From positions 127,046 through 191,045 of the forward strand of contig QNGE01000866.1 in the NCBI GenBank assembly GCA_008508345.1: a DNA stretch of 64,000 nt. The letters are read 5' to 3'. The translations under genes were made by a program, and so were the position numbers. The notes under the pieces were generated by a model that saw only the letters and a list, made by a program, of their open reading frames with translations, ran no database searches and was not told the origin of the DNA. Origin of the DNA: Paragonimus westermani. Its lineage: Eukaryota > Platyhelminthes > Trematoda > Plagiorchiida > Troglotrematidae. Shown here one piece after another: positions 27,701 to 40,200 of this stretch. How positions within the stretch are numbered: position 1 is the stretch's first letter; each line of letters opens with the position of its first letter.

Positions 27701-30700
27701 AAAGCACAATCTTTATTGTCGATTACGCTAGTTACCATGCTAGGCGCGCGCTCGCGTTTATGAGTCACCATTCCGGACCACAGCACCCTCAGGTTTCCGC
27801 TCACGCATCGTGAGCACTTCTGCCTGGTCTATGTGCGTGATCGGCACCGTCTATCAGGGGGTTTTCTGTCTGCCGTTCTCCGCCCGTTGGTCCGATTGCA
27901 GTGAGCAATGGCTCGTCCGGTTGTTCTTGATCTCCTCCATCTATCTACGCTGGCCCTTGATCGTAGTCCACGACCGCGTCGCAATATTCTTGCGAGTGTT
28001 GGAATAATCACGCCTTCAACTTTGTCGTCCCTTCTCTTTTGCCTGCCATGTCTCGGCCGTTGGTCCGATCCAGTTGAGCGATGACTCATCCGGTCGGCCC
28101 CGCCGTCCCCGATCCGCTCGTTATGGGCTTTTGGGCGTGCCTCCCCGCGTCGAGGTATTTCGCCGAGTGTTGAAATACCCACACCTCCGACTTGGTTATC
28201 CACCACAATATTTAATCACATTCTAATCACAGGTTACCTTAGTTTCACTATACACAGCCTGTATGACCACGCATTCCATTGGTTGCTTGAAAGTTCGCTG
28301 CATCGAACATCGTCTAATGATAGGGACAGTGACTAACAAGGCCTGTAAAACGACAATGTCGTGACGTGACTACGAGTTAGAAATCTCTTAGCCTCTTAAG
28401 CGGCAGATGTTACTGGCTGGTCAAAAACAATACTCGATATATTGGCTGTGATCATTGATGTTTTTGCCTCCATATAACCAAGTATCATGGCTAATAGGCT
28501 TAATTTCCCCACATTAAATTTTCTCGCATTCCCTTATGATCGCTCCTGTCAACAAAGAGACAACTGAAGCCGTATGTGGCAAACCGTAGCTCAAATCGAT
28601 ATTTTACGGTTATCTAGAGTATACATGTCAACGAAATTTTGGAAAAAATTCCGCCTAGCTATCACTTTTTGACTCCGCAATTCAGCGTGAAACAGAGAAC
28701 AAACCACACTTATGACTGTTGTTACAAGGTACCAGAAGCGAACCATTTCTCATTTCCTAATTTAGAACAAGCGCTTTTATAAATATTGATGTCATTAGGT
28801 GGTCGAAAGCAATCGATCGTCCAAAAATCTACCGTCGTCTCAGGAGCAACACAGTTAATATGTATCTTCATGCACCACCAACAGCACCAAAATTCCAAAC
28901 CCGGTGCTACTTCACAACTGGACCAAGCCTTTCGAACAGCTTAGAATCAGCCGGCACTTGTTTTAATCGTTGGTGTTTCGTTTCTGATTCGGAAATTTTG
29001 TTGGATAGTATTAACTAGGCACAAAACTCGAGATGTGTAACAAATTTCATGCAGTCCAGGTTTTACTCTAGCACATTTGACTTACCTGACAACGTATTAT
29101 CAGCCGCTAGACCTACCCTTTTTGGAGAAGGTTTGATTTATGTTGTAGATAATCCTCGATCATCGTCTTCGTATTCTGACCTACAGCTTGTTTTCTTCGG
29201 AATATTGTACTCGTCTACGTTTTGTTACCTCTCAGCTCTACAAAAGTTATAACCAACCCACCCGAACTGAAGAAAATTCTGCGCAAGTAAGGAAGCGGTA
29301 CCAACAAAGACGATTACCGAAAGGTTACCAGCTGTTCTGAACTCATTAATTTTTAGTCGGTCACAGGGGTATTCCAGTTATTCACATGCTTTACTGATCG
29401 CCCACAAACGCATTATGAAAGACTGCCTGACTTGAAGCAACCTAGTTGCTAACCGGTTCCAGTCGTGAAGCACCGACTGTGGCTCTGCTGTCAGTGTTTC
29501 GACGTGTACTGTACCACGTTGATCATGCTGGTTTGGACACAACCAGCTATAAACCAGTGCACTGAAGACTGTGTATTTCCTTATCCATTATTTCAACCTC
29601 ACAACCTTCGTATAAGCCTATAGAACGGCCCGATAATATTGTGGTGATGTACCGGCCAACACCGTACTCCATAACTTACGTGGACGGAACGTAATTTAGT
29701 GCATTTGATGAAATGCACTGGGTCCCATCGAAGTCAGTGTAGCTCAGTAGTAACGGCGTCGTGACTAACTCCACAGATAAGCAGCAGTGAGGTTAGGATG
29801 AGGATATTTATTCGTGTATCAAATGAGCCCTTTCAATCAATCCTTAAGCACGCACAGAATTAGGTGATTAGGACAAGTACTAAGGATGCCAGCTAGTCTT
29901 CTGCCACACCCAGCACTTTTGTCGATGCCGCGACAGGCTGAAATAAGTTGCCTGACTGACGGAAAGGAAGTCATTTATCATGGGGTTAGGCTCTGTAGTT
30001 TGGGTTCATTTCTGGCACGAGGGCTTTCTCGATTTACAGAATGAGTGACCTCAGACAAGATGAGATACCGGTCAGTCGGTTTTCGTGAAATGAATGTTAT
30101 TTCTGGATAATTTGTCTGCAGGGTAAGTGCAATTGATCGTGTTGAGCAGTAAACAGTATTGAACGAATTGCCTTACTGATGACGACTTGATTTCATCTAC
30201 AGCTCGGTTGTCTGCTTGCAGGTTGTAGACACCTTAATTTTGACTGTTTGAATTTAGACCTAATTGGTTCTAGTAGCTTGGTCCTCATTGTTCCTCTCCT
30301 TTTCCTTCTAGCTAGGGCTTATTTCTTCTGTTTGCAGTTGTATGGCAGTTAAGTGTAAGCGCAAACAACTGTGGTGTCAGTGGTGATTCCACAGTTAATG
30401 GTTAGACCCCCGTTTGCCTCAAGGATTTCCGTCTATATTTGAGTAGCTTACCAGCCACCTGTACACAGGTGGTTTAGTAGACCACACATTGTCATGCACA
30501 TTGTGGAGTGAAGATTGAAAGCTCAACTCTGAACACCGGTGACCTCATTACCTCGTTCTATATTGCCAAACTCACATCATCCTCATTTTGCTTGTTGTGG
30601 CATCAACATGTTCTACTGCGAACTTGCATTCACGTATCGATTACGGTTACACGACTGAACTAGATTTTCCACGTTTCATCGGTTCGGTTGACCAGAAGCA

Positions 30701-33700
30701 TAATGTTTTGTTTGTTCTGAAGTGGCCCGCGTCTGGTTGGACTACGTAACGGTCGTCGAAATGCAGCTGGGAGTCGCAGTGCGGGAGTACAAAGAGATCG
30801 AAAACATCCAGTGGAAGTAAGTATGGAATTAATGTCTCTAGTGATTGGTATCTACTGTTCCGTTTGGGTCTAGACAGGTTAACCTTGTACGCAGTGAATT
30901 GCGTGCTAGAACTTTGTACTGGCACCCAGTCATGTACAAACATTATCTACTGATTCCAGTTTTTATTGTACAAAAACTTCCCCTTTGGAAACAGGCATAT
31001 TAAAGTGAATAAAGTTTATTGGTGTACCTTCTCTTAAATATCTTAATGGCATTCGCACTATTGTGTTTGTTCCATACTTGTCCTTTTTTCAACACTTTCT
31101 GTCGTTAGGCGTTCTTTACTTCCTGTTTGACCACCTGAACTAAGTGTCATTTGTTTCTATCCCTGTCCAGATATGTATACATAAAATTCATTGAATTAAT
31201 TTTGAAGCTTCTGTTAATAGCATGTACAAACCACTGACCCTGGTTTAACCTAAACACGATACAAGTGGGAGGTTGTGATTGTGCCAACTTTGTAATAACA
31301 ACCATTGAAACATTTTTTTAAATCTACAGGCTGAAAGTGATTATAGATGAGATTTAGCATCCAACTTAATTTAGGTTGGTTCGGTAATGTTATCATCTTT
31401 CTTATTCTCAACTGTTTGCCCTGTTTACAATTTCGTTCATATCTTGTGGACAAGTCAAGACACAATCAGACATCCTTGGTCGCTAGAACTTTGCATTGTG
31501 AGTTTATCCCTTTTTAATATCAGGATCGCACTTCCCACAAACCAAGGTGCTGTCCCATACGAATTGACACACATTTCAAAACACATGATTACAGGTTATT
31601 TCCTGGTTGATTTTTATTGTGACAACCGAACGATTCCTATTTTGCACCCATTACTGTTCGTTCCTCAGATTGGTAGCACACGCGGATACTGATCTCAAAT
31701 TTTTGGTTGTACTATTGGCGAGCTATCTCGACTACAACTAGAATGATTCTATCAGTTGATCTTGCTGGATACCATACCATTCTGCAATGACAATTCAAAT
31801 TGACTCAAGTAGATAAAGGGCCCGTTCAATCCTTTTGCTATGATCTGGCTATCTGATACACTCCCGATTTCAGCGCGCACTGTTAACCGGATTTTTCAGC
31901 ATTGAACAGTTTAGGAGTTTTTCTAATGATTTTATTTAACTTTTCCACTTTCATCTAGAAACTGCAGCAACGGCAGCTGAACCCGCTCAGCTATTTCGAG
32001 GTTCGTGTATGACATCCTATGACCTATCACTTTTGATTTCTGGCTTTGCTTTTATGCATGTGTACTGGAGTGTGATTACGCCTCTAAGCTCATCAGCTGA
32101 GCTGATCACTGTTCCTCATTGTGCTTATATCTGCTCAAACAATGCACTAGTCACGTTATACGCAGCGCATGAATACAGACTGGGTGGACACAATTTGCCA
32201 TGTCAAACGCCTGCTACACAATGAGAGCCCTTTTCGATAGTACGGAATACACATTCACATAAAAGGATTTTTGCCATTACAGATACTTGAAGAACAAAGT
32301 CGATGCGCTGGTTGGGGAATACCCAGTTTTACGGTCCTTCCGGCGGAATTTGTAGACAACATATCTGGTAACAAATTTCAGCTATATATCGGACAGGTGA
32401 GCAGTAAGCAGTTCTAAACACCTTTTTCTAAGTGCACTGTATTTCAGACACAGGTTTACAAAACTGAGAATATGCTATTAAACGAATTTGCTCTAGGTCT
32501 TGTTAAGTATCTACCTGGTTTGGGACACTTGTTCGTTTCAGGATCTAACATCAAAACGTGCTTGCTATCACACGATCTTCAGGGCTATGTGTGAGGAAGG
32601 TATTGCCTGGCTGCCAAACCAAGACAGGAACAGTGGTAACTAAGACAACTGGAACACAAAACTGAGTGATTGACAGCCAATGGAGTTAATACCAAACAAC
32701 CAAGTCTGAATGCAACTACTTGACAAGTTCTCCCGTAACTTCGACTTTACACAACCAATTCATAAATTCTTGTTTGTACTTACGAATGGCCTAATGTTAG
32801 GACGTGTTCGATTTCAGAAGTCGTAACCGCTCCTCCTGCCTGTGCATAGACAGCCTGACAGTAAGCAGCCCACATGTCATTATCATTGTCACCATCAACA
32901 CCATCACTACCATGGCTACGGTCACGGCCAAAGACGACAGCAACAGAAGTACACTGAGGCTTAACTCAAACGTATTCATATCTGAACTCTTGTAGCCACT
33001 ATCAATTTGCTCACGTTTTGTAAGGAATTCATCTAATCTGTAAATGAAAATAAGGCAACAACTGCAACACAGTTTCTTCGTAATTTTCATTGCCCCGCTT
33101 CAGTAACTTTAGATAACATAACAGTGAATACCTGTTGATGTAAAATGTGGAAAATTGTCTTCCATTAATATTTTGCGTTTAGCAGCATGAACGGACAAAA
33201 CATATTTCGGCCTTCTGACAAATTAGAATGCAACTCATCTGTCCAGTTCTCCATCATAAGGAGAATGTCCTTCTGGGATGAGCAGGCGGTTTCCTCCTTG
33301 CACAGAACATTTCATCCTGTAAAGCCCAGTCGGTGCACAGAACAAACTTACATGGTCAGAACGTTCAAAATAAAATCGCGAGATCCTAACTGATACTGAG
33401 GTTCTCGTGACCACTCGAATCGTTTGTTAAAAACGTTATGAGATGGCAGCAGGCAGCAGTCATACCACTTTCTGTCATTATTAATTTTCAATCTTAGTGA
33501 TGTTTGTTATTGTTTAGATGAGAGGCAGCCCGAGCCGCAGTATCTTCAGGTTAGGCTGCTGACTGTTATAGTGGTGATGATGAGACTGTTTCTAGCTGGC
33601 GACACACTGTAACAAACACACAGTTATTATACAATGATAAAAGGTCATATTCCCACATAAAAGATACCTGTACGCTACTCTTAGTAAAAGATGAATAGGA

Positions 33701-36700
33701 AATAACTGATTAGAGTTAAACCATCCGCTATTCGCTGTTGCGTAGCTGCATGATTACGCGTCGACTGAGCTGCTCTCAGGCCGTCGTTTATAGTCTGCTC
33801 TTCATAGTATAAAAATAACGATCAGGAGAACCTAGTTAATCTATAATTCCAGTACGCCGATTGGATCACCATTTTATTTGGGCTAACAGCAACGTTAAAA
33901 ATGGCAGTGTGAGGACGAAGACTGTATTCTGGAGTGTGCCACTCATTTAGTTAGTGCCCGAAGAAGCTACTAGGAATTGGTAAACCGTGGCCTGCTTGTT
34001 TTCGTTTTCCAGCATACGAACGTCTAATTCGTATTGCGACTGCGCCGTTTGGGTCACTATTTGCAGGTGCCCAGGTTTCAAAGCAAAATCTTTGCTATTT
34101 TCCACGCATTCCCACTTTCAAAAGGTCGCGTCTCAGAGTGTTTCTGAAACGTTTCAGTGATCATCCGGTGGGTCTTGTTTAGACAGTGTTCGAGGAGCGA
34201 AATCAGCACTGGATGTGTCCTCCACTGGATACTTTGGTCGAGCGTGAATCAGACTTTGGCTTGTATATGGTTTATTCATAAAAAATATTTGTCTTGTACT
34301 TGTATGCTCACCACGAAAATGAGTTGGGTTAGGTCCAACAGAATGACCATACTCTTTCTACCGAGGCAGAATCGAGCTCATTTCAATCCCGAGAAGTTTT
34401 CCGTTCTTCAGTGACAGTGGAGGAAACCGACAGCTTTCCTACTTCACAAAAGCGCTCATGCGGTGGGATTACTTTTTCTTGAATGTTTCTTCCTAGATGG
34501 GAGCAGCATTGCATTTTGGAGTTGCTAGGATTTATCGAGTCAAAACTTGCATCTGATTAACTCACTCATACGCATTAGCGACCATGAAAACAGCCGGATT
34601 AAACTGCACATTGAAAGGACAACTATCATATTCCGTGAATGCCTGCTAGGTCATATTGGAATATGATTGCGCTTGTGGCATATGGATGTTGAGTGTACTG
34701 TCCAGAAAGGAAGAAAAATGACAATAACCACATCCAGATTTGGGTCTCTTATTGCAAAGAACGCTGCTGCCAGACGGCTAGATTTGTGACAACTAGACGG
34801 ACAACCACTGGTTGCATATCTGACAACTGAATATTGGCTAATGAAAGAACCTGTAGACAGTTCACCAGACTCTCCACTGTCTTGGCTTTACTGTGTCACG
34901 TGAATAAAAGTATTATTGAACTCTCACGCAGATGGTGACATATTAAACGTCGCAGTGAAACGGGAGTGCACATCGGTTTTTGGCTCGATCGTGTTGCCCC
35001 ATATCTTTCGGTCAGCTGTTCGATACTACTAAATCACAAGCGCTTTGACGATTGATTCCGACTTCCGTAGGTCAACCCTAGTCCAGACTATGGTCCAGAC
35101 CACCGTGTTTTTACTGCCTAACCAAGGTTTAGCCTCACTCAGAACAAACACGTTTCATTTTGGTCACATCGATTTATAGACCGCTTTAGCCTGTAGCCTG
35201 TTCATCAAACGGTCATTGCAACCGCCTGTTTGCAAAATGTATTTCTGACTATTACATCATGCTTGTCGCAACAACCGCCACGCTGTTTACGCGCGTTACT
35301 ACGGTGAGCTGTCGGCTTGACAACAGACGGGTCATTCACCGGCGCTAACCACAGGTCACTTTCTACCGTGCTGTTTTGGCAACTGTAACGAGACTGGCCA
35401 AGCGTGTATTTGTTACATATCAATAAGCACCATATCAATGCGTGCTGATAACAGTGGTTTCGGACAATAGTTCACATGCGACCTCAGCGATTAGCATAGA
35501 GCTATGCGGTGAACTAACGTATGTAGTTGGGTTTACTAGAAAGTGTAAACAGTGATAATGTTTGTAGTTCTGTCGATAACCGGCAAGAGTTGGAGGTACT
35601 GGAGCAGGTGAGACAAGTTTACGCTTGTTTACAGAATGTCATCGTTGTCCGACTCATTCACGAATGTTCACAATCCAAACTGCACACGATGGTTTCGTGG
35701 ATCGATCTGTCTTGTAGAGTCCACCTAATGTCAAGATATCTGCTACACCTAATCGTGCAAAACGGGTGATACCGAAAATCGTCAGTATCATTGACAGAAT
35801 TGTATACACCTGCTGTACAACCGAGGGAAGATTATGATATACAGATAAAGGAAGCAGAAATAGAAAAAAAAATTTGTGAAACCCTTTTGTTTAAATTCAA
35901 ACAATTGGCACCAACATTGTAAACAGGAGAGCAACCTGTAAATCAAATTATCGTAACCCCCCCACACTATCCTCTTTGTACCTTCCCCTGTCTCACTTCG
36001 TGAATAGTTCCCAATCCATGGACAATCATATAGTCGCGACAGTTGCGCCACTAGGCCTAGTAACGGCCACATCTCCTCTGTTGTCATCAACTGGGCGAAA
36101 ATTTTCCCACATCTTCAGGGCTGTTCAGACAGCGTATGAATATGTTGACTAGCTGACCTCATACGTCACAGCAACAGACAAACTGTCATATATAAAATCA
36201 CAAGTGAACCGGTTGAATATTTGTCAAGGGATGTTGTTTATTGGCTGAAACGAACTTCATCCTGACACAGCGCGAAAATTTGTGGGCAGGAATAAAAGGG
36301 TAGAAAATTCAGTAAAGTCATTAACAGTAGACCTGTGCTGCAACTGGCTGGAAGAGTTTCGAAACAACTTTGTCTTTGATGAAGCACAGAAAAAGGCCTT
36401 TACGCGCTTTTAATTCTATAGCGTTAAAACAAGTAGTACCGGCTAACCTCACGATACTCCGGAGAATGGCTAGCTGTAATCAGTAGCGCTGTGCATCATG
36501 CTAGGCCAAACTTAGTTTTGTTAATAACGTAAGCTCTCAGTAGAGGGCCAGAGTGCACCAACATCAAACTAGTCTTCCTGTCCTCGAATGTCATTGCAAG
36601 GATATGGTCAATCAAGTGTGAAATTATCGGCGCCTGCAAAGTGACATGCTGTAAACACCTTCTCGAGTGTGTTCTTCTGGCAGATGACACGACCGCCTCG

Positions 36701-37194
36701 TCCACATTACTAACTGACGGTATACGTATTATGGATGTGTACTACTCGATAGGTGAGACTGTAAATGTGCTCATTTGTGCAATGCTGTGCAAACCACGGA
36801 GAGCACGTCTGCGCTGCACTCATTACTTAAGACGATGGTCATGTAACAAAATTTGATTTACTGAGAGACTCGTACTTCGAATCATACGACAACGAGATAT
36901 CAAATGAGTTTGTGAACAGTGACCACGTTACACTTTCGGATGAAGACTTGTCAGGTGGATGGGATTCTGCTATTACTCACCAACCAGTTAATGCAGCCGC
37001 CCCAGAGAAAATAGAATACTATGTGCCTGCGCTCGAACCGTCAAATCTAATCATATGAGCTGCATGTAAAAGGAGTCTCGTGGAAGCGCTTCTGTACGTG
37101 CAGCTGTGAACAGATGTACTGGGGGAAGTTAGCCATTTGGCACGGACTTTAGACTGGAAATTGCAAAGACATACCAACTGTCCATGGCGACGGT

Positions 37195-37239
<45 letters not shown>

Positions 37240-40200
37240 CTGATGAACTCTCTCTCTCATTCTATGGTTCCTTTCAACCGAAACCCTCAAGTAGCTCCAC
37301 TAACGAAGTTTCACGGTTGTAGCTGCTTTCACTGTCATTCACCAAATCGGCTGTGACACCGATCAAGTAGGTGGTATGCTAGACGAGTAGCTGACATCCT
37401 AAATATGTGACCCAATCTACTGAGTTTATGTACCATTAAACACTGATCGAATGTAACCACTTCATCACCCCTTACCCCTATGGCTGCTGACCGCTTCTTC
37501 TATTCTCAGCCTACGAGCGACAGCGCTCATGCACTTACGTTAGATAGGTATTCTTCAAACAGCAAATAGATGCACCGCCTCAGCTCAAATTGTCAGCGTT
37601 TGATGAAGACCTTTTGGGCGTTCGAACTGGGGGCCTGTACCCTCGTCGTGATTGACGCAACTCTCGTAGTATGTTCACTACTCAGCAGTCCCCATAATTT
37701 CGTTATCCACGATTGAAGTTAAACTTATCTGCTGCCGTCTTGTACGAGTATTTTACGCCTCGATGCCACAAAACTACAGTGGTTACTCTCACCGTCGAAC
37801 AACTTCCTCTTCTGACCAGCATAGTCAGGATTCATTAGTCCTCCACCAAAAATGAGCGCACGTAGGTGATCCATGATTACTGGAGACAGTCCTCCTGCGG
37901 TTCATCTATAACAGTGGGACTACCTCAGTACATGCAGTTCTTACAATCGAGGGTGCTGGCCTGCTCTCTGTAAAATAGAGCCTGAGATGAAGCACAAGAG
38001 AGGGACAATAATAGGTAGTTGTGCCTATTCTGCACACCTCTGAAATTGAGTAGCTGTGAACGTATACATATATTCACTGAATTGAGCACACTTTTGGGTT
38101 CGGAGCAGGTGGTGATTGTTAACAAGAGGTACATGTGCCAATGCACCGGAATGTGTTTGCAATTCACTGCTTGACGGATGCGGTACTCCGGTTGAAGACA
38201 TTTGTCGATCTAAACCATCACGCTGCAAAAGACCGCATCCAGTTCCCCGGGGGCAGCCTTAAGGGTGTATTCAAGGTAGGCTGATTTTTCCCCTTGATCA
38301 TCAGCGTAGCCGACTCCTTGCATCTCGTTCTTTTGCATATAACCTGGAGCTTCAGTGAGCCGACCGTGACTCTCAATATTCTCTGTGCCCTGTATTCTGT
38401 CCTTCAGGTAATATTGCCTAATTTGAGGTTGCAATTTCAAACCCCGCGTTACTACGCCACACCGGAAGAGGCGAAAATCGGAGCATGTGAAACGGCCATT
38501 TTGCATTTACAGTACAATCAATCAGTTTCACCTGACGGTAAGCTCATGGTGTGTTTTGAGCGATTTCGATTGCCCCTCGGTTCCGCCTGTCAAATTCATC
38601 AATATTAACGGGGTTGAACTTGAGAAGAAAACACTGTCACACTTCTGGCAGCCAGTGAGATTGTAAATTGGCAGGCTCCTTCTCTTAGTCTCTCAGACAA
38701 TGGCCAGTAGATTGATGGGCATCCATTGGATTTGCTCAATGCTGAACAGCATATTAGTATAACTTCTATGAATTAGCTTATGCAAGTAGACTGTTTGTCA
38801 GTCGCTTAGGAATGGTACCGTGTTTATGAATTCAGTCTGTGTTCCGTCAAGATTCGTCAACCACTGTAGAAAGTGGATATGTGGAGGAGAAGAAGAAGAC
38901 AAGAATCTTGTTTGTATGTGCCATTGTTAAAAAGCTTATATCTAACCTGGACATACAAACGATTTCGCTACATATTGAACCCTGCTCAAATTAAATCGTA
39001 ACTTTTGCACTCAAGTAAACATTCCCAGCCAGCTGCTTTCGAAATGGAGCATAATCATCATCATAATCACCGTAGACAGCAACTGTAGCGTGTAACCTTA
39101 GCATGTTAAAGATTTGAATTTTGATCTATACCCTCATGAAATTACATTGTTGTTGTTGATGTTGTTGTCGTCGTTGTTTGACTCGCCTCGTACTCAACAC
39201 GTATGCAGATGCTCAGCTACATTCGTTCGCGAGTAAGTCGCAGACTCGTCTAGCTCGCTAAACAGAGACAACGATTTTCATGCCATATTGAATCGATAAC
39301 TCCGCAAACAGGATTTCGTAGTTACCAGTACTGTTCGGACACTATTTTGAGTCCTTGTGACCATAACCAGCACAAACTGTCAATCCGAGATGGAGACGTG
39401 AACTAATCACACATCAACAATGTAATGCACTTAGGTGAGACAATATTTTTGAGCTAGACGAACAAGTGTGTGATAGAACATACCTTCAAATGTTAATCAG
39501 TTTTCGAAAGACGATGAAGATTTCCATTCGGTTTGTTGTCCACTACCTTGTTTTTGTTCTTTTTGTCACAATTTCTATAACCCACTATATTACGACAATA
39601 TATTTTGTAGCCTCAGAAGTCGGTCGACTGATGATTTCACTCGATCTGCTCCAGAACGACATTCGTCTACCTCCGGCGTCCAACTCCTAGTCGGCGCGAA
39701 GATATGCTTTCCTGATACGCCGTAATAAAAAGCCAGCTTTATTTATGTCTAAAAACTTCGCTCAAAATGCTAACGGTGTTCAATTAATAACACTCGGACC
39801 ACCCTATCACTTATCGTTGATAAGAGTTAAACTTGTCAGTTATAACTTTTTGACACTTCAGTGGTCGGAACGGAGAGGTTTCAGCTGTTCGCATGCGCAA
39901 GGAGTACAACGGGTTGTAGACGTCACTGTTCGCTCAAAACCTAGCATCTTAGTAGGATTGCCCTTGTTTGGATTTACCAGTTGAATATGATCAAACAGTT
40001 ATTGATAAACAGATTGGGAATAACACAACATTACGAGCAAGTTGTAACACTCAAACAAGGCTTCGAATCAGCAATCATCACATTACACACTGACGTCCTA
40101 CCCAATGAACAACATAAATCCTTTACCGTAGTTTGTGATCTTTCAACTATTTTGTTACCAGTGGAATAAGTTCCATTTTTAATGCGCTGTATGTCAAAGG

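Larger units (their letters stand above)
24937..29054. other. Intron 3 with SINE and repeat copies
   Basis: Large intron after the consensus donor at 24937. It contains a SINE copy, a SINE-tail fragment and a two-unit tandem repeat (separate entries). A 16-nt candidate microexon at 25667-25682 (CTCAG before, GTGAGT after) would keep frame if used instead of exon 4. Confidence 0.6.
32397..38407. other. Intron 6
   Basis: A 6-kb intron splitting the dsRBD between QLYIGQ and VILPNL. It contains a TA microsatellite and an unexplained acidic open frame at 36831-37058, but no recognised exon. Residue continuity with the family argues against a further coding exon here. Confidence 0.65.

Noticed and set aside
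27829..28206. 125-codon minus-strand ORF, Arg-rich
   Set aside because: It covers a GC-rich tandem repeat with dispersed copies. The peptide is low-complexity and repeats with the DNA unit, so it is not a gene.
29735..29800. tRNA-like start (TAGCTCAGTAG) on the plus strand
   Set aside because: The B-box position is not convincing and no acceptor-stem pairing is visible; at most a decayed SINE head.
36641..36856. ORF with 'LLADDT', like an RT motif C
   Set aside because: No surrounding RT blocks (no motif A or thumb), so the ADD match is probably chance.
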